Of a DNA stretch of 13,375 bases, positions 1-6,888 are shown piece by piece; the stretch's first letter is position 1, and each line of letters opens with the position of its first letter. The translations under genes and the position numbers were made by a program. A model generated the notes under the pieces. The model had not been told where the DNA came from. It saw nothing but the letters and a program-made list of their open reading frames with translations, and ran no database searches. Origin of the DNA: JBOHER01 sp050701115. Its GTDB lineage: Bacteria > Actinomycetota > Actinomycetes > Mycobacteriales > Pseudonocardiaceae. The stretch spans positions 1 to 13,375 of the forward strand of contig JBOHER010000123.1 of NCBI GenBank assembly GCA_050701115.1. The letters run 5' to 3'.

Positions 1-1
1 G

Positions 2-982
2 CGGGGACGCGCTGAGCTGGATTTGCTGCTGCGCCCGTTCGGCTACCGCACGACTGCTGGGTTCTATCAGGTGGCCGACCCCATGGTCGCGTTCCGAATC
101 TATGCGATCTTCGGTGGCGTTCCTGGGTACCGGGACCTGCTGGCCAACGCTTCCCCGCAGAATGCCGAAGAGTTGGACGAGCTGGTGCTCAGTACCGTTT
201 GTAACCCCAGCCACGCTCTCTTCGGCGAGCCGGGCTACTTGCTACGCGAAGATCCTCGGATCACCGACCGGGCCCTCTACTACTCCATTCTCGCCGCAAT
301 CGCTGCAGGTGCCACTACTCCGGCCACAGTAGCCGCAGCGCTTGGTCGCGATCAGCGCAGCCTGTCCCATCCGTTGGACGTGCTCACGACTGCGGGATTT
401 GTGCGCAAAGATGACGACGTCCTGCTGCAGCGGCGACCCGTACTGCGGATCGTCGACCCCGTTGTGCGGCTACATGAACTTGTTGTTGCGCCGCGACTTG
501 CCGCATTCGAGGACCGCCGCGCCCGTCCGGCATGGGACGACGCACAACCGACCGTCCGTACTCAGTTGTATGGACCTGCTTTCGAAGCGCTCGCCCGTGA
601 GTGGACTGCACGCTATGCCGCTGATGAGACTCTTGGCGGACCGGTCGGGGAAGTCGGAAAGACCGTAGTCAACAATAGCGCCGGACGGGCGCAGCATGAG
701 GTCAACATTTTCGCACTCGCCGCGGGGCAGCGGCGGCAGGATCGTCAGGCCACAGTTCGTGTGATCGGTGCGGCCAAGGATTCCGACCGGCCCCGCACGC
801 GCTCAGATCTCCTTCGACTCGAGCACATTCGTGCCCTGCTGGTCGCGCGCGGCGTCGATGCGACCGGTGCGAAGCTGCTGGTGTTCGGTCGATCCGGTTA
901 TGACCGAGAACTCACCGACGCGGCAAACACGCGTTCAGACGTGGAGTTGGTCGATCTTGATCGGATCCGGCACGGCCACTGA
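2..982 (+). CDS. ATP-binding protein of the archaeal-ATPase/DUF234 type, 3' part only (5'-truncated by window edge)
   Basis: The frame is open from base 2, so the beginning lies outside the window; a TTG at 23 is just an internal codon. About 326 residues remain. The first visible residues end with a stretch reading IFGGVPGY, the conserved segment that follows the AAA ATPase core in this family. The Walker A and B motifs must therefore lie upstream, out of view. Next comes a winged-helix-like stretch (YYSILAAIAAGATTPATVA) and then the DUF234 hallmark IVDPVVRLHELVV. The C-terminal part corresponds to the PD-(D/E)xK nuclease-like fold of DUF234, but the positions usually holding acidic residues read HEVNIFALA and VIGAAK, so the catalytic set looks degraded. 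The biological role of this family is unknown. Third-position GC bias appears weaker than in the neighbouring dnaE, which would suit an accessory gene. The family call is strong; the function is not known. Confidence 0.8.
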   Translation, partial: RGRAELDLLLRPFGYRTTAGFYQVADPMVAFRIYAIFGGVPGYRDLLANASPQNAEELDELVLSTVCNPSHALFGEPGYLLREDPRITDRALYYSILAAIAAGATTPATVAAALGRDQRSLSHPLDVLTTAGFVRKDDDVLLQRRPVLRIVDPVVRLHELVVAPRLAAFEDRRARPAWDDAQPTVRTQLYGPAFEALAREWTARYAADETLGGPVGEVGKTVVNNSAGRAQHEVNIFALAAGQRRQDRQATVRVIGAAKDSDRPRTRSDLLRLEHIRALLVARGVDATGAKLLVFGRSGYDRELTDAANTRSDVELVDLDRIRHGH

Positions 983-1165
983 CAACAGGAGCCCGGAACG
1001 GCTTGTTGCCGAGCGCGGCGTCCCTCACCTCATTTGTCCTCATTCCGGAGAGCCTCATCGGGATGGTCGGTCGCCATCGTTAAGGTGGGGCCATCCACAA
1101 GACTTGTTCCGGTCACCTGGGCGGCGTGCTGCTTGTCCCTGGTGCCATGATCGCTGAGTTGGCGC

Positions 1166-1171
1166 AGGAGG
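1166..1171 (+). promoter_or_regulatory. Ribosome binding site of dnaE
   Basis: A perfect AGGAGG lies 9 bases before the GTG at 1181 and 6 bases before the TTG at 1178. The GTG gives an N-terminus (MSEDSFVHLHVHTEYS) closest to other actinobacterial DnaE proteins and is preferred; the TTG would add one residue. Confidence 0.7.
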
Positions 1172-1180
1172 TTCTCGTTG

Positions 1181-4100
1181 GTGTCTGAGGACTCATTCGT
1201 CCACCTGCACGTCCACACCGAGTACTCGATGCTCGACGGTGCGGCCAAGATCGCTCCGCTGTTCGCCGAGGTATCCCGGCTGGGTATGCCCGCGGTCGGC
1301 ATGACCGACCACGGCAATATGTACGGCGCCGACGAGTTCTACCAGCAGGCCACCAAGGCCGGGGTCAAGCCGATCATCGGTATCGAGGCCTACATCGCCC
1401 CGCAAAGCAGACACCACAAGAAGCCGGTGTTCTGGGGCCAGAGCAATCAGCGCGGCGCGGACGAGTTCGGCGAGGGCGGCGACGTCTCCGGTGGCGGTGC
1501 CTACACGCATATGACCATGCTCGCGGAGAACGCGACCGGCCTGCGCAACCTGTTCCGGATGTCCTCGATCGCCAGTATCGAGGGTTACTACCGGAAACCC
1601 CGGTGTGACCGCGAGCTGATCGCCGAACACGCCGAAGGCATCATCGCCACCACGGGCTGTCCCTCCGGGGAGGTGCAGACCCGGCTGCGACTCGGCCAGC
1701 CGGACGAGGCGTTGCGGGCCGCGGCGGACTACCGCGACATCTTCGGTCGGGACAACTTCTTCCTCGAGTTGATGGACCACGGCCTGCCCATCGAACGCTC
1801 CGTGCGGGAAGGCCTGATGGAGATCGGCGGCAAGCTCGGCTTGCGGCCGCTGGCCACCAACGACTCGCACTACGTCACCCAGGACCAGTCCGACGCGCAC
1901 TCGGCGCTGCTCTGCGTGCAGTCCGGCAAGACTCTCAACGACCCGAACCGGTTCAAGTTCGACGGCGACGGCTACTACCTCAAATCCGCCGCGGAAATGC
2001 GCAAGTACTGGGACGTCGAGGTGCCCGGTGCCACCGACTCCACGCTGCTGATCGCCGAGCGGGTGCAGTCCTACGCCGAGGTCTACGCCCACCACGACCG
2101 GATGCCCCGATACCAGGTGCCGGACGGACACACGGAGGCAAGCTGGTTGCACCACGAGGTTATGGCCGGCCTCGCGTGGCGCTTCCCCAGCAGCATTCCC
2201 GACGGGTACATCGAGCGAGCCGAGCTCGAGTTGGGTGTGATCGCCGACAAGGGATTCCCCGCCTACTTCCTCGTGGTCGGCGACCTGGTCTCATATGCGA
2301 AGAGCGTGGATATCCGGGTCGGCCCCGGCCGTGGATCGGCGGCGGGGTCGCTGGTGGCCTACGCGATGGGCATCACCAACATCGATCCGATCCCGCACGG
2401 CCTGCTGTTCGAGCGGTTCCTCAATCCCGAGCGCGCGTCGATGCCCGACATCGACATCGACTTCGACGACCGCAGGCGCGGCGAGATGGTCCGTTACGCC
2501 ACCGAGAAGTACGGCTCCGACAAGGTCGCCCAGGTCATCACGTTCGGCACCATCAAGACCAAGGCGGCGATCAAGGACTCCGCCCGTGTCCACTTCGGAC
2601 AGCCCGGGTACGCGATCGCGGACAAGATCTCCAAGGCGCTGCCGCCGCCGATCATGGCCAAGGACATTTCGCTGTCCGGCATTGTCGACCCGCAGCACGA
2701 GCGGTACTCGGAGGCGGCCGAGGTGCGGTCGCTTGTGGAGACCGACCCGGACGTCAAGACGATCTTCGACACCGCCCGCGGGTTGGAGGGCCTGATCCGC
2801 AACGCGGGCGTGCACGCCTGTGCGGTGATCATGTCGTCGGAGCCGCTGATGAACGCCATCCCGTTGTGGCAGCGGGACGACGGCGCGATCATCACCGGCT
2901 GGGATTACCCGTCCTGTGAGGCCATCGGCCTGTTGAAGATGGACTTCCTCGGCCTGCGCAACCTGACCGTCATCGGCGACGCCATCGACAACATCAAGGC
3001 CAACCGGGGCGAGCACGTCGATCTCGACACCCTTGGCCTGGACGACGCGGAGTCCTACCAGCTGCTCGGCCGTGGCGACACGCTCGGCGTGTTCCAGCTC
3101 GACGGTGGCGCCATGCGGGATCTGCTGCGCCGTATGCAGCCCACCGGGTTCGACGACATCGTCGCGGTGCTCGCGCTGTACCGGCCGGGCCCGATGGGCA
3201 TGAACGCCCACAACGACTACGCCGATCGGAAGAACGGCCGGCAGAAGATCAAGCCGATCCACCCTGAGCTCGAGGAGCCGCTCAAGGAGGTTCTGGCCGA
3301 GACCTACGGCCTGATCGTGTATCAGGAGCAGATCATGCGCATCGCGCAGATCGTCGCCGGGTACTCGATGGGCCGCGCGGACACCCTCCGCCGCGCGATG
3401 GGCAAGAAGAAGAAGGAGGTCCTCGAGCAGGAGTTCGAGGGCTTCGCGGCGGGCATGAAGGCCAGCGATATCGTTCCCGGCGGGTTCTCCGACCCAGCGA
3501 TCAAGGCGCTCTGGGACACCGTGCTGCCCTTCGCAGGCTATGCGTTCAACAAGTCGCACGCAGCAGGCTACGGCCTCGTCTCCTACTGGACGGCCTACCT
3601 CAAGGCCAACTACCCCGCGGAGTACATGGCGGCGCTGCTCACCTCGGTTGCCGATAACAAGGACAAGTCCGCGGTCTATCTTTCGGAGTGCCGCAGGCTC
3701 GGCATCAAGGTGCTGCCGCCGGATGTCAACGAATCGGCGCAGCGGTTCGCCGCCGTCGGCAACGACATTCGCTTCGGCCTGGGCGCGGTGCGCAACGTTG
3801 GCGCCTACGTGGTCGCGTCGATCATCAAGACCCGTGCGGAGAAGGGCAAGTACACCTCCTTCACCGACTTCATCGACAAGTCCGAGCTGGTCGGTTGCAA
3901 CAAGCGGGTCGTGGAGTCGCTGATCAAGGCCGGAGCGTTCGACTCGCTCGGCTGTACCCGCCTTTCGATGATCCAGTGCCACGAGGACGCCGTCGACGCC
4001 GTGGTTCCGCTCAAGCGCCAGGAGGCGATGGGTCAGTTCGACCTGTTCGGCGCCGGAGGGTCAGCGGACGAAGCGGCGACTTCGGGCCATTCGCCGCTCG

Positions 4101-4765
4101 CGCATCTGACCTTCACCGATCAGGAGTATCCGCGTAAGCAGATGCTGGGCTACGAGCGGGAGATGCTGGGGCTCTACGTTTCGGCGCACCCGCTGGACGG
4201 CGCCGAGCGCATCCTGCGCAAGCACGCGCAGAAGCCGATCGCGGCTATCCTGGACGACCCGCCGAAGGAAGGCGAGATCATCGTCGCCGGCCTGATCACC
4301 TCGATGGAACGCCGGGTGAACAAGAACGGTGAGCCGTGGGCTATCTGCACGGTCGAGGACCTGGACGCCGCGCTCGAGGTGCTGTTCTTCCCCAAGTCCT
4401 ACGCGCTCTTCTCCGCAGATCTGCACGAGGACAACGCCGTGCTGGTCAAGGGCAGGGTGAACTGGCGCGAGGACAGGATGTCCGTCTTCGGCGGCGGCGT
4501 GGCGCCGCTTGACCTGGCAGGCATCGAACTCGGGCAGGAGGAGCCACCATTCGTGCTGCTGGCCTCCGCGGACAAGATCAACGCGGGCGTGGTGGCGGAG
4601 CTCAAGCGCACGCTCGAGGTGCACAAGGGCGAGATACCGGTACACCTCAAGCTGATCAGCGGGAGCAAAGAGACCATCTTCGCGCTGGACGGGTTCGCTG
4701 TGGCGCCCAGTGCGATGCTGCTCGGCGAGCTCAAAGCGATCCCCGGCATCAGCGCTGCCTCCTGA
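1181..4765 (+). CDS. dnaE: DNA polymerase III alpha subunit (replicative, DnaE1 type)
   Basis: This is the catalytic subunit of the replicative DNA polymerase, 1194 residues from the GTG at 1181. Domains in order: a PHP domain opening with HLHVHTEYSMLDG; a C-family polymerase core with GPGRGSAAGS and the catalytic PDIDIDF (Asp423 and Asp425), and a third aspartate in LKMDFLGL near residue 588; the FNKSHAAGYG segment; an internal beta-clamp binding motif QFDLF at residues 952-956; and an OB-fold (EIIVAGLITSMERRVNKNG) near residue 1030. All nine PHP metal ligands known from M. tuberculosis DnaE1 have equivalents here (His10, His12, Asp19, His44, Glu69, His110, Cys160, Asp228, His230), so the PHP domain probably proofreads. 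The length is normal for actinobacterial DnaE1, and no intein or frameshift is seen. A 198-base gap precedes the gene; I could not identify a convincing promoter in it. Confidence 0.98.
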   Translation: MSEDSFVHLHVHTEYSMLDGAAKIAPLFAEVSRLGMPAVGMTDHGNMYGADEFYQQATKAGVKPIIGIEAYIAPQSRHHKKPVFWGQSNQRGADEFGEGGDVSGGGAYTHMTMLAENATGLRNLFRMSSIASIEGYYRKPRCDRELIAEHAEGIIATTGCPSGEVQTRLRLGQPDEALRAAADYRDIFGRDNFFLELMDHGLPIERSVREGLMEIGGKLGLRPLATNDSHYVTQDQSDAHSALLCVQSGKTLNDPNRFKFDGDGYYLKSAAEMRKYWDVEVPGATDSTLLIAERVQSYAEVYAHHDRMPRYQVPDGHTEASWLHHEVMAGLAWRFPSSIPDGYIERAELELGVIADKGFPAYFLVVGDLVSYAKSVDIRVGPGRGSAAGSLVAYAMGITNIDPIPHGLLFERFLNPERASMPDIDIDFDDRRRGEMVRYATEKYGSDKVAQVITFGTIKTKAAIKDSARVHFGQPGYAIADKISKALPPPIMAKDISLSGIVDPQHERYSEAAEVRSLVETDPDVKTIFDTARGLEGLIRNAGVHACAVIMSSEPLMNAIPLWQRDDGAIITGWDYPSCEAIGLLKMDFLGLRNLTVIGDAIDNIKANRGEHVDLDTLGLDDAESYQLLGRGDTLGVFQLDGGAMRDLLRRMQPTGFDDIVAVLALYRPGPMGMNAHNDYADRKNGRQKIKPIHPELEEPLKEVLAETYGLIVYQEQIMRIAQIVAGYSMGRADTLRRAMGKKKKEVLEQEFEGFAAGMKASDIVPGGFSDPAIKALWDTVLPFAGYAFNKSHAAGYGLVSYWTAYLKANYPAEYMAALLTSVADNKDKSAVYLSECRRLGIKVLPPDVNESAQRFAAVGNDIRFGLGAVRNVGAYVVASIIKTRAEKGKYTSFTDFIDKSELVGCNKRVVESLIKAGAFDSLGCTRLSMIQCHEDAVDAVVPLKRQEAMGQFDLFGAGGSADEAATSGHSPLAHLTFTDQEYPRKQMLGYEREMLGLYVSAHPLDGAERILRKHAQKPIAAILDDPPKEGEIIVAGLITSMERRVNKNGEPWAICTVEDLDAALEVLFFPKSYALFSADLHEDNAVLVKGRVNWREDRMSVFGGGVAPLDLAGIELGQEEPPFVLLASADKINAGVVAELKRTLEVHKGEIPVHLKLISGSKETIFALDGFAVAPSAMLLGELKAIPGISAAS

Positions 4766-4782
4766 CCGGTCAGCGTCCCCCA

Positions 4783-4809
4783 GTTTGTAGGTCTTCAAGA
4801 CCTCCAAAC
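4783..4809. repeat. 27-base inverted repeat between dnaE and the carbonic anhydrase gene (terminator or operator)
   Basis: The arms GTTTG and AGGTCTT are mirrored around position 4796 by AAGACCT and CAAAC, with a single T/C mismatch (4788/4804). As RNA this is an 11-position stem with a five-base loop (TTCAA), starting 18 bases after the dnaE stop. There is no following T-run, so it would be an atypical terminator. The near-perfect dyad around one central base also suits a dimeric repressor site. Sequence alone does not decide between them. Confidence 0.5.
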
Positions 4810-4890
4810 CCGGAAGCTGATCACCGCTAACCGCTGCAAACCCGGGCAAACCCCGTTCGGCGCGTCGACACCGTGGAAGCGCCCGTCGGC

Positions 4891-4896
4891 TAACGT
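4891..4896 (+). promoter_or_regulatory. Putative -10 element (TAACGT) for a leaderless transcript of the carbonic anhydrase gene
   Basis: TAACGT fits the actinobacterial -10 consensus TANNNT and ends six bases before the ATG at 4903, so the predicted transcription start would be the A of the start codon. No Shine-Dalgarno sequence precedes this ATG, which agrees with leaderless translation. No good -35 box was found at standard spacing. Confidence 0.5.
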
Positions 4897-4902
4897 GCAC
4901 CC

Positions 4903-5424
4903 ATGCCGATGTTTTCCTTTGAGGGCACCAGCCCCACCGTGCACCCCGACGCCTGGATCGCGCCCACCGCGACGCTCATCGGGGACGTGACCGTCGAAGC
5001 GGGCGCCTCCATCTGGTACGGAGCGGTACTGCGCGCCGACTTCGGAAAGATCATCGTCGGTGAGGGCGCCAACATTCAGGACAACTCCGTCGTGCACGTC
5101 AACGAGGGCGTGTGCGAGATCGGCAGGAACGTCACCGTCGGGCACATGTGCCTGGTACACGACTGCACGATCGGTGAGCAGGCGCTGATCGGCAACGGCT
5201 CCACGGTGCTGGACAAGGCCGTCATCGGGCCGAGGGCAATGGTGGCCGCCGGAGCGGTGGTGACCCCGAACTCCGAGGTGCCGGGCGAGGTCATCGCGAT
5301 GGGCGCGCCCGCCAAGAAGCACGTGCCGCTGACCGAGTCCGCGCGCGGCTGGATCGAGTACAACGCGGTGATCTACCAGGAGATCGCCAAGCGGCACCGC
5401 GACGGGATCGAACCGGTGGACTAG
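4903..5424 (+). CDS. Gamma-class carbonic anhydrase family protein (left-handed beta-helix)
   Basis: This 173-residue protein has the repeating hexapeptide pattern of a left-handed parallel beta-helix and belongs to the gamma-carbonic anhydrase/PaaY/YrdA group. Residues matching the Cam zinc site and active site are present: Arg44 and Asp46 (VLRADFG), Gln59 (NIQDN), His65 (SVVHVNEG), and His81 and His86 (VGHMCLVHD). It probably forms a trimer with zinc bound between subunits. The family reaction is reversible CO2 hydration, but many short bacterial members have little measured activity, and PaaY-like members act as thioesterases, so the substrate is not settled. ATG 4903 is preferred because of its leaderless promoter geometry; a second in-frame ATG at 4909 is possible. 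The gene ends 116 bases before glyA. It could be read together with glyA, but the riboswitch in between suggests glyA has its own control. Confidence 0.9.
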   Translation: MPMFSFEGTSPTVHPDAWIAPTATLIGDVTVEAGASIWYGAVLRADFGKIIVGEGANIQDNSVVHVNEGVCEIGRNVTVGHMCLVHDCTIGEQALIGNGSTVLDKAVIGPRAMVAAGAVVTPNSEVPGEVIAMGAPAKKHVPLTESARGWIEYNAVIYQEIAKRHRDGIEPVD

Positions 5425-5427
5425 CAT

Positions 5428-5512
5428 CGAAGCCGACAAGCGACTGGCGCGACAAGGTGGAGCACCACCGGGGAGCACAAGCAAGTGGCGGGCACCGTGC
5501 GCCTGGGTGTCC
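5428..5512 (+). ncRNA. ZTP (pfl-type) riboswitch in the glyA leader
   Basis: The conserved ZTP-riboswitch blocks occur in the right order. GACTGGCG (5442-5449) is followed by the P2 hairpin GGTGG (5456-5460), loop AGCA, CCACC (5465-5469), then the invariant GGGGAGC (5470-5476). A second hairpin has stem CACC (5493-5496) and GGTG (5506-5509) and presents GCGCCTGGG. The pseudoknot typical of the class is available: GGCG at 5446-5449 with CGCC at 5500-5503. These blocks match the Fusobacterium ulcerans ZTP aptamer as I remember it. The outer helix P1 is weak here: I see only C5441-G5475, G5440-C5476 and possibly GCC (5432-5434) with GGC (5487-5489), so the 5' boundary is uncertain. The class senses ZMP/ZTP, a signal of 10-formyl-tetrahydrofolate shortage, and commonly controls one-carbon and purine genes such as glyA. 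No U-run terminator follows; a small hairpin (5513-5517 with 5523-5527) touches the Shine-Dalgarno sequence, so control of translation is more likely. Confidence 0.92.
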
Positions 5513-5527
5513 GACAGCCGGCCTGTC

Positions 5528-5532
5528 AGGAG
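5528..5532 (+). promoter_or_regulatory. Ribosome binding site of glyA
   Basis: AGGAG lies eight bases before the ATG at 5541 and directly follows the 3' arm CTGTC (5523-5527) of a five-base-pair hairpin. This fixes the glyA start downstream of the riboswitch and makes the site a likely target for ligand-dependent access. Confidence 0.75.
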
Positions 5533-5540
5533 TACGTGTC

Positions 5541-6809
5541 ATGACGCACCAGCCAGCGATTCCGACCCTCGCCACCGCCGACCCCGAGATCGCCGGGCTC
5601 GTCGAGGCAGAAGCCAAGCGGCAACACGACAAGATCCGCATGATCGCCTCGGAGAACTACGTGTCGCAGGCGATCCTCGAAGCCACCGGCACGGTACTGA
5701 CCAACAAGTACTCCGAGGGCTACGCCGGGAAGCGCTACTACGAGGGCCAGCAGGTCATCGACCAGGTGGAGACGGTGGCCATCGAGCGTGCGAAGTCCCT
5801 CTTCGGGGTCGATCACGTCAACGTGCAGCCGTACTCCGGTTCGCCTGCCAACCTCGCGGTGTACCTCGCCTTCGCCCAACCGGGCGAGACGATCATGGGG
5901 ATGGCGCTGCCCGACGGTGGCCACCTGACACACGGCTGGACGGTGTCTGCGACCGGTAAGTGGTTCAACCCGGTGCGCTACGGGGTGCGCAAGGAGAGCG
6001 GCCGGGTCGACCTGGACCAGGTGCGCGAGCTGGCGCTCGAGCATCGGCCGAAGCTCATCTTCGCGGGCGGCACCGCCATTCCGCGCACCATCGACTTCCC
6101 GGCGTTCGCCGAGATCGCTCGGGAGATCGACGCCGTGCTGGTCGCCGACATCGCACACATCGCGGGCCTGGTCGCCGGCGGCGCGCACCCGTCGCCGGTT
6201 GGCCACGCGCAGGTGATCACCACCACAACGCACAAGACGCTGCGGGGTCCGCGCGGCGCGATGATCATGACGGATGCCGACCACGCGAAGGCCATCGACA
6301 AGGCCGTTTTCCCCGGTCTGCAGGGTGGGCCGCACAACCACACGACCGCAGCGATCGCCGTCGCGCTTGGTGAAGCGGCCAAGCCGGAGTTCCGCGACTA
6401 CGCGCACACTGTGGTCGCCAACGCCAAGGCATTGGCCGATGCGCTGCTCGAGCGGGGCTTCGACCTGGTCTCCGGCGGGACCGACAACCATCTGCTGCTG
6501 ATCGACCTGACCAACAAGCAGATCGCGGGTAAGCCCGCCGCCCAGGCGTTGGACCGGGCAGGCATCGAGCTGAACTACAACACGGTCCCGTTTGACCCAC
6601 GCAAACCGTTCGACCCGTCGGGTGTCCGGCTGGGCACCGCTGCGCTCACCACGCGTGGCCTCAGGCCGGAGCACCAGCCGAAGATCGCGGAGTGGATCGA
6701 CCGCACCGTTGCGGCCGCGATCGCCGCTGATGACGCCGCACTGGACGCCATCGCGGCCGAGGTGGGCGAGCTGCTCGCCGACTTCCCCATGCCGGGGTAC
6801 ACCGGGTAG
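5541..6809 (+). CDS. glyA: Serine hydroxymethyltransferase
   Basis: This PLP enzyme converts serine and tetrahydrofolate to glycine and 5,10-methylene-tetrahydrofolate, the main source of one-carbon units for purines, thymidylate and methionine. The protein has 422 residues, normal for bacterial GlyA. Visible family motifs are the N-terminal IRMIASENYVS, the NKYSEGYAGKRYYEG segment that binds substrate and cofactor, and the PLP-binding lysine Lys232 in TTTTHKTLRGPRG. RLGTAALTTRG near the C-terminus is also typical. The ATG at 5541 is chosen because it has AGGAG at eight bases and a family-like N-terminus (MTHQPAIPTLATADPEI); the frame extends upstream to 5457, but that extension would translate the riboswitch. 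The ZTP riboswitch in the leader implies induction when formyl-folate runs low. The gene converges on ppa and shares a hairpin with it. Confidence 0.97.
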   Translation: MTHQPAIPTLATADPEIAGLVEAEAKRQHDKIRMIASENYVSQAILEATGTVLTNKYSEGYAGKRYYEGQQVIDQVETVAIERAKSLFGVDHVNVQPYSGSPANLAVYLAFAQPGETIMGMALPDGGHLTHGWTVSATGKWFNPVRYGVRKESGRVDLDQVRELALEHRPKLIFAGGTAIPRTIDFPAFAEIAREIDAVLVADIAHIAGLVAGGAHPSPVGHAQVITTTTHKTLRGPRGAMIMTDADHAKAIDKAVFPGLQGGPHNHTTAAIAVALGEAAKPEFRDYAHTVVANAKALADALLERGFDLVSGGTDNHLLLIDLTNKQIAGKPAAQALDRAGIELNYNTVPFDPRKPFDPSGVRLGTAALTTRGLRPEHQPKIAEWIDRTVAAAIAADDAALDAIAAEVGELLADFPMPGYTG

Positions 6810-6823
6810 GAACATGCCCCACT

Positions 6824-6871
6824 TTGGGGACGTTGCATGCCCCCAAAGTTGGGGACATCCAACGTCCCCAA
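6824..6871. terminator. Long imperfect hairpin between convergent glyA and ppa (bidirectional terminator or dispersed repeat)
   Basis: TTGGGGACGTTG (6824-6835) pairs perfectly with CAACGTCCCCAA (6860-6871). Inside, ATG (6837-6839) pairs with CAT (6856-6858), and CCCCAA (6841-6846) with TTGGGG (6849-6854), leaving only two mismatches and a two-base tip. It starts 15 bases after the glyA stop and ends 17 bases before the ppa stop codon, where a shared terminator for convergent genes would be. There is no clear T-run on either side. The sequence also contains two similar units starting CATGCCCC (6813 and 6836), so it may be a copy of a repeated intergenic element. Confidence 0.6.
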
Positions 6872-6882
6872 TGCCGCATTGG
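6868..6882. repeat. Small second hairpin abutting the ppa 3' end
   Basis: CCAATG (6868-6873) and CATTGG (6877-6882) form a six-base-pair stem with a three-base loop. It overlaps the 3' arm of the larger hairpin by four bases, so the two cannot fully form together. It lies six bases from the ppa stop codon. Confidence 0.4.
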
Positions 6883-6888
6883 CCGACC

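Noticed and set aside
1061..1096. Alternative hairpins (GGATGG with CCATCC, or GATGG with CCATC) in the dnaE leader
   Set aside because: Stems of five to six base pairs with mutually exclusive arms are expected by chance in GC-rich DNA, and no known riboswitch pattern fits.
2291..3982. Long minus-strand open frame opposite dnaE
   Set aside because: Its translation is rich in Arg, Val, Gly and His runs with no recognisable domain, and it lies wholly opposite dnaE. Such frames arise from the strong third-position GC bias of the real gene.
4789..4803. Resemblance of the AGGTCTTCAAGACCT palindrome to a DasR-type (GntR family) operator
   Set aside because: The GGTCT/AGACC half-sites match but are separated by three extra central bases compared with the DasR consensus, so a specific regulator cannot be named.
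5457..5540. Upstream in-frame extension of glyA
   Set aside because: It would translate the riboswitch core, has no family similarity, and the ATG at 5541 has a good Shine-Dalgarno site and a normal GlyA N-terminus.
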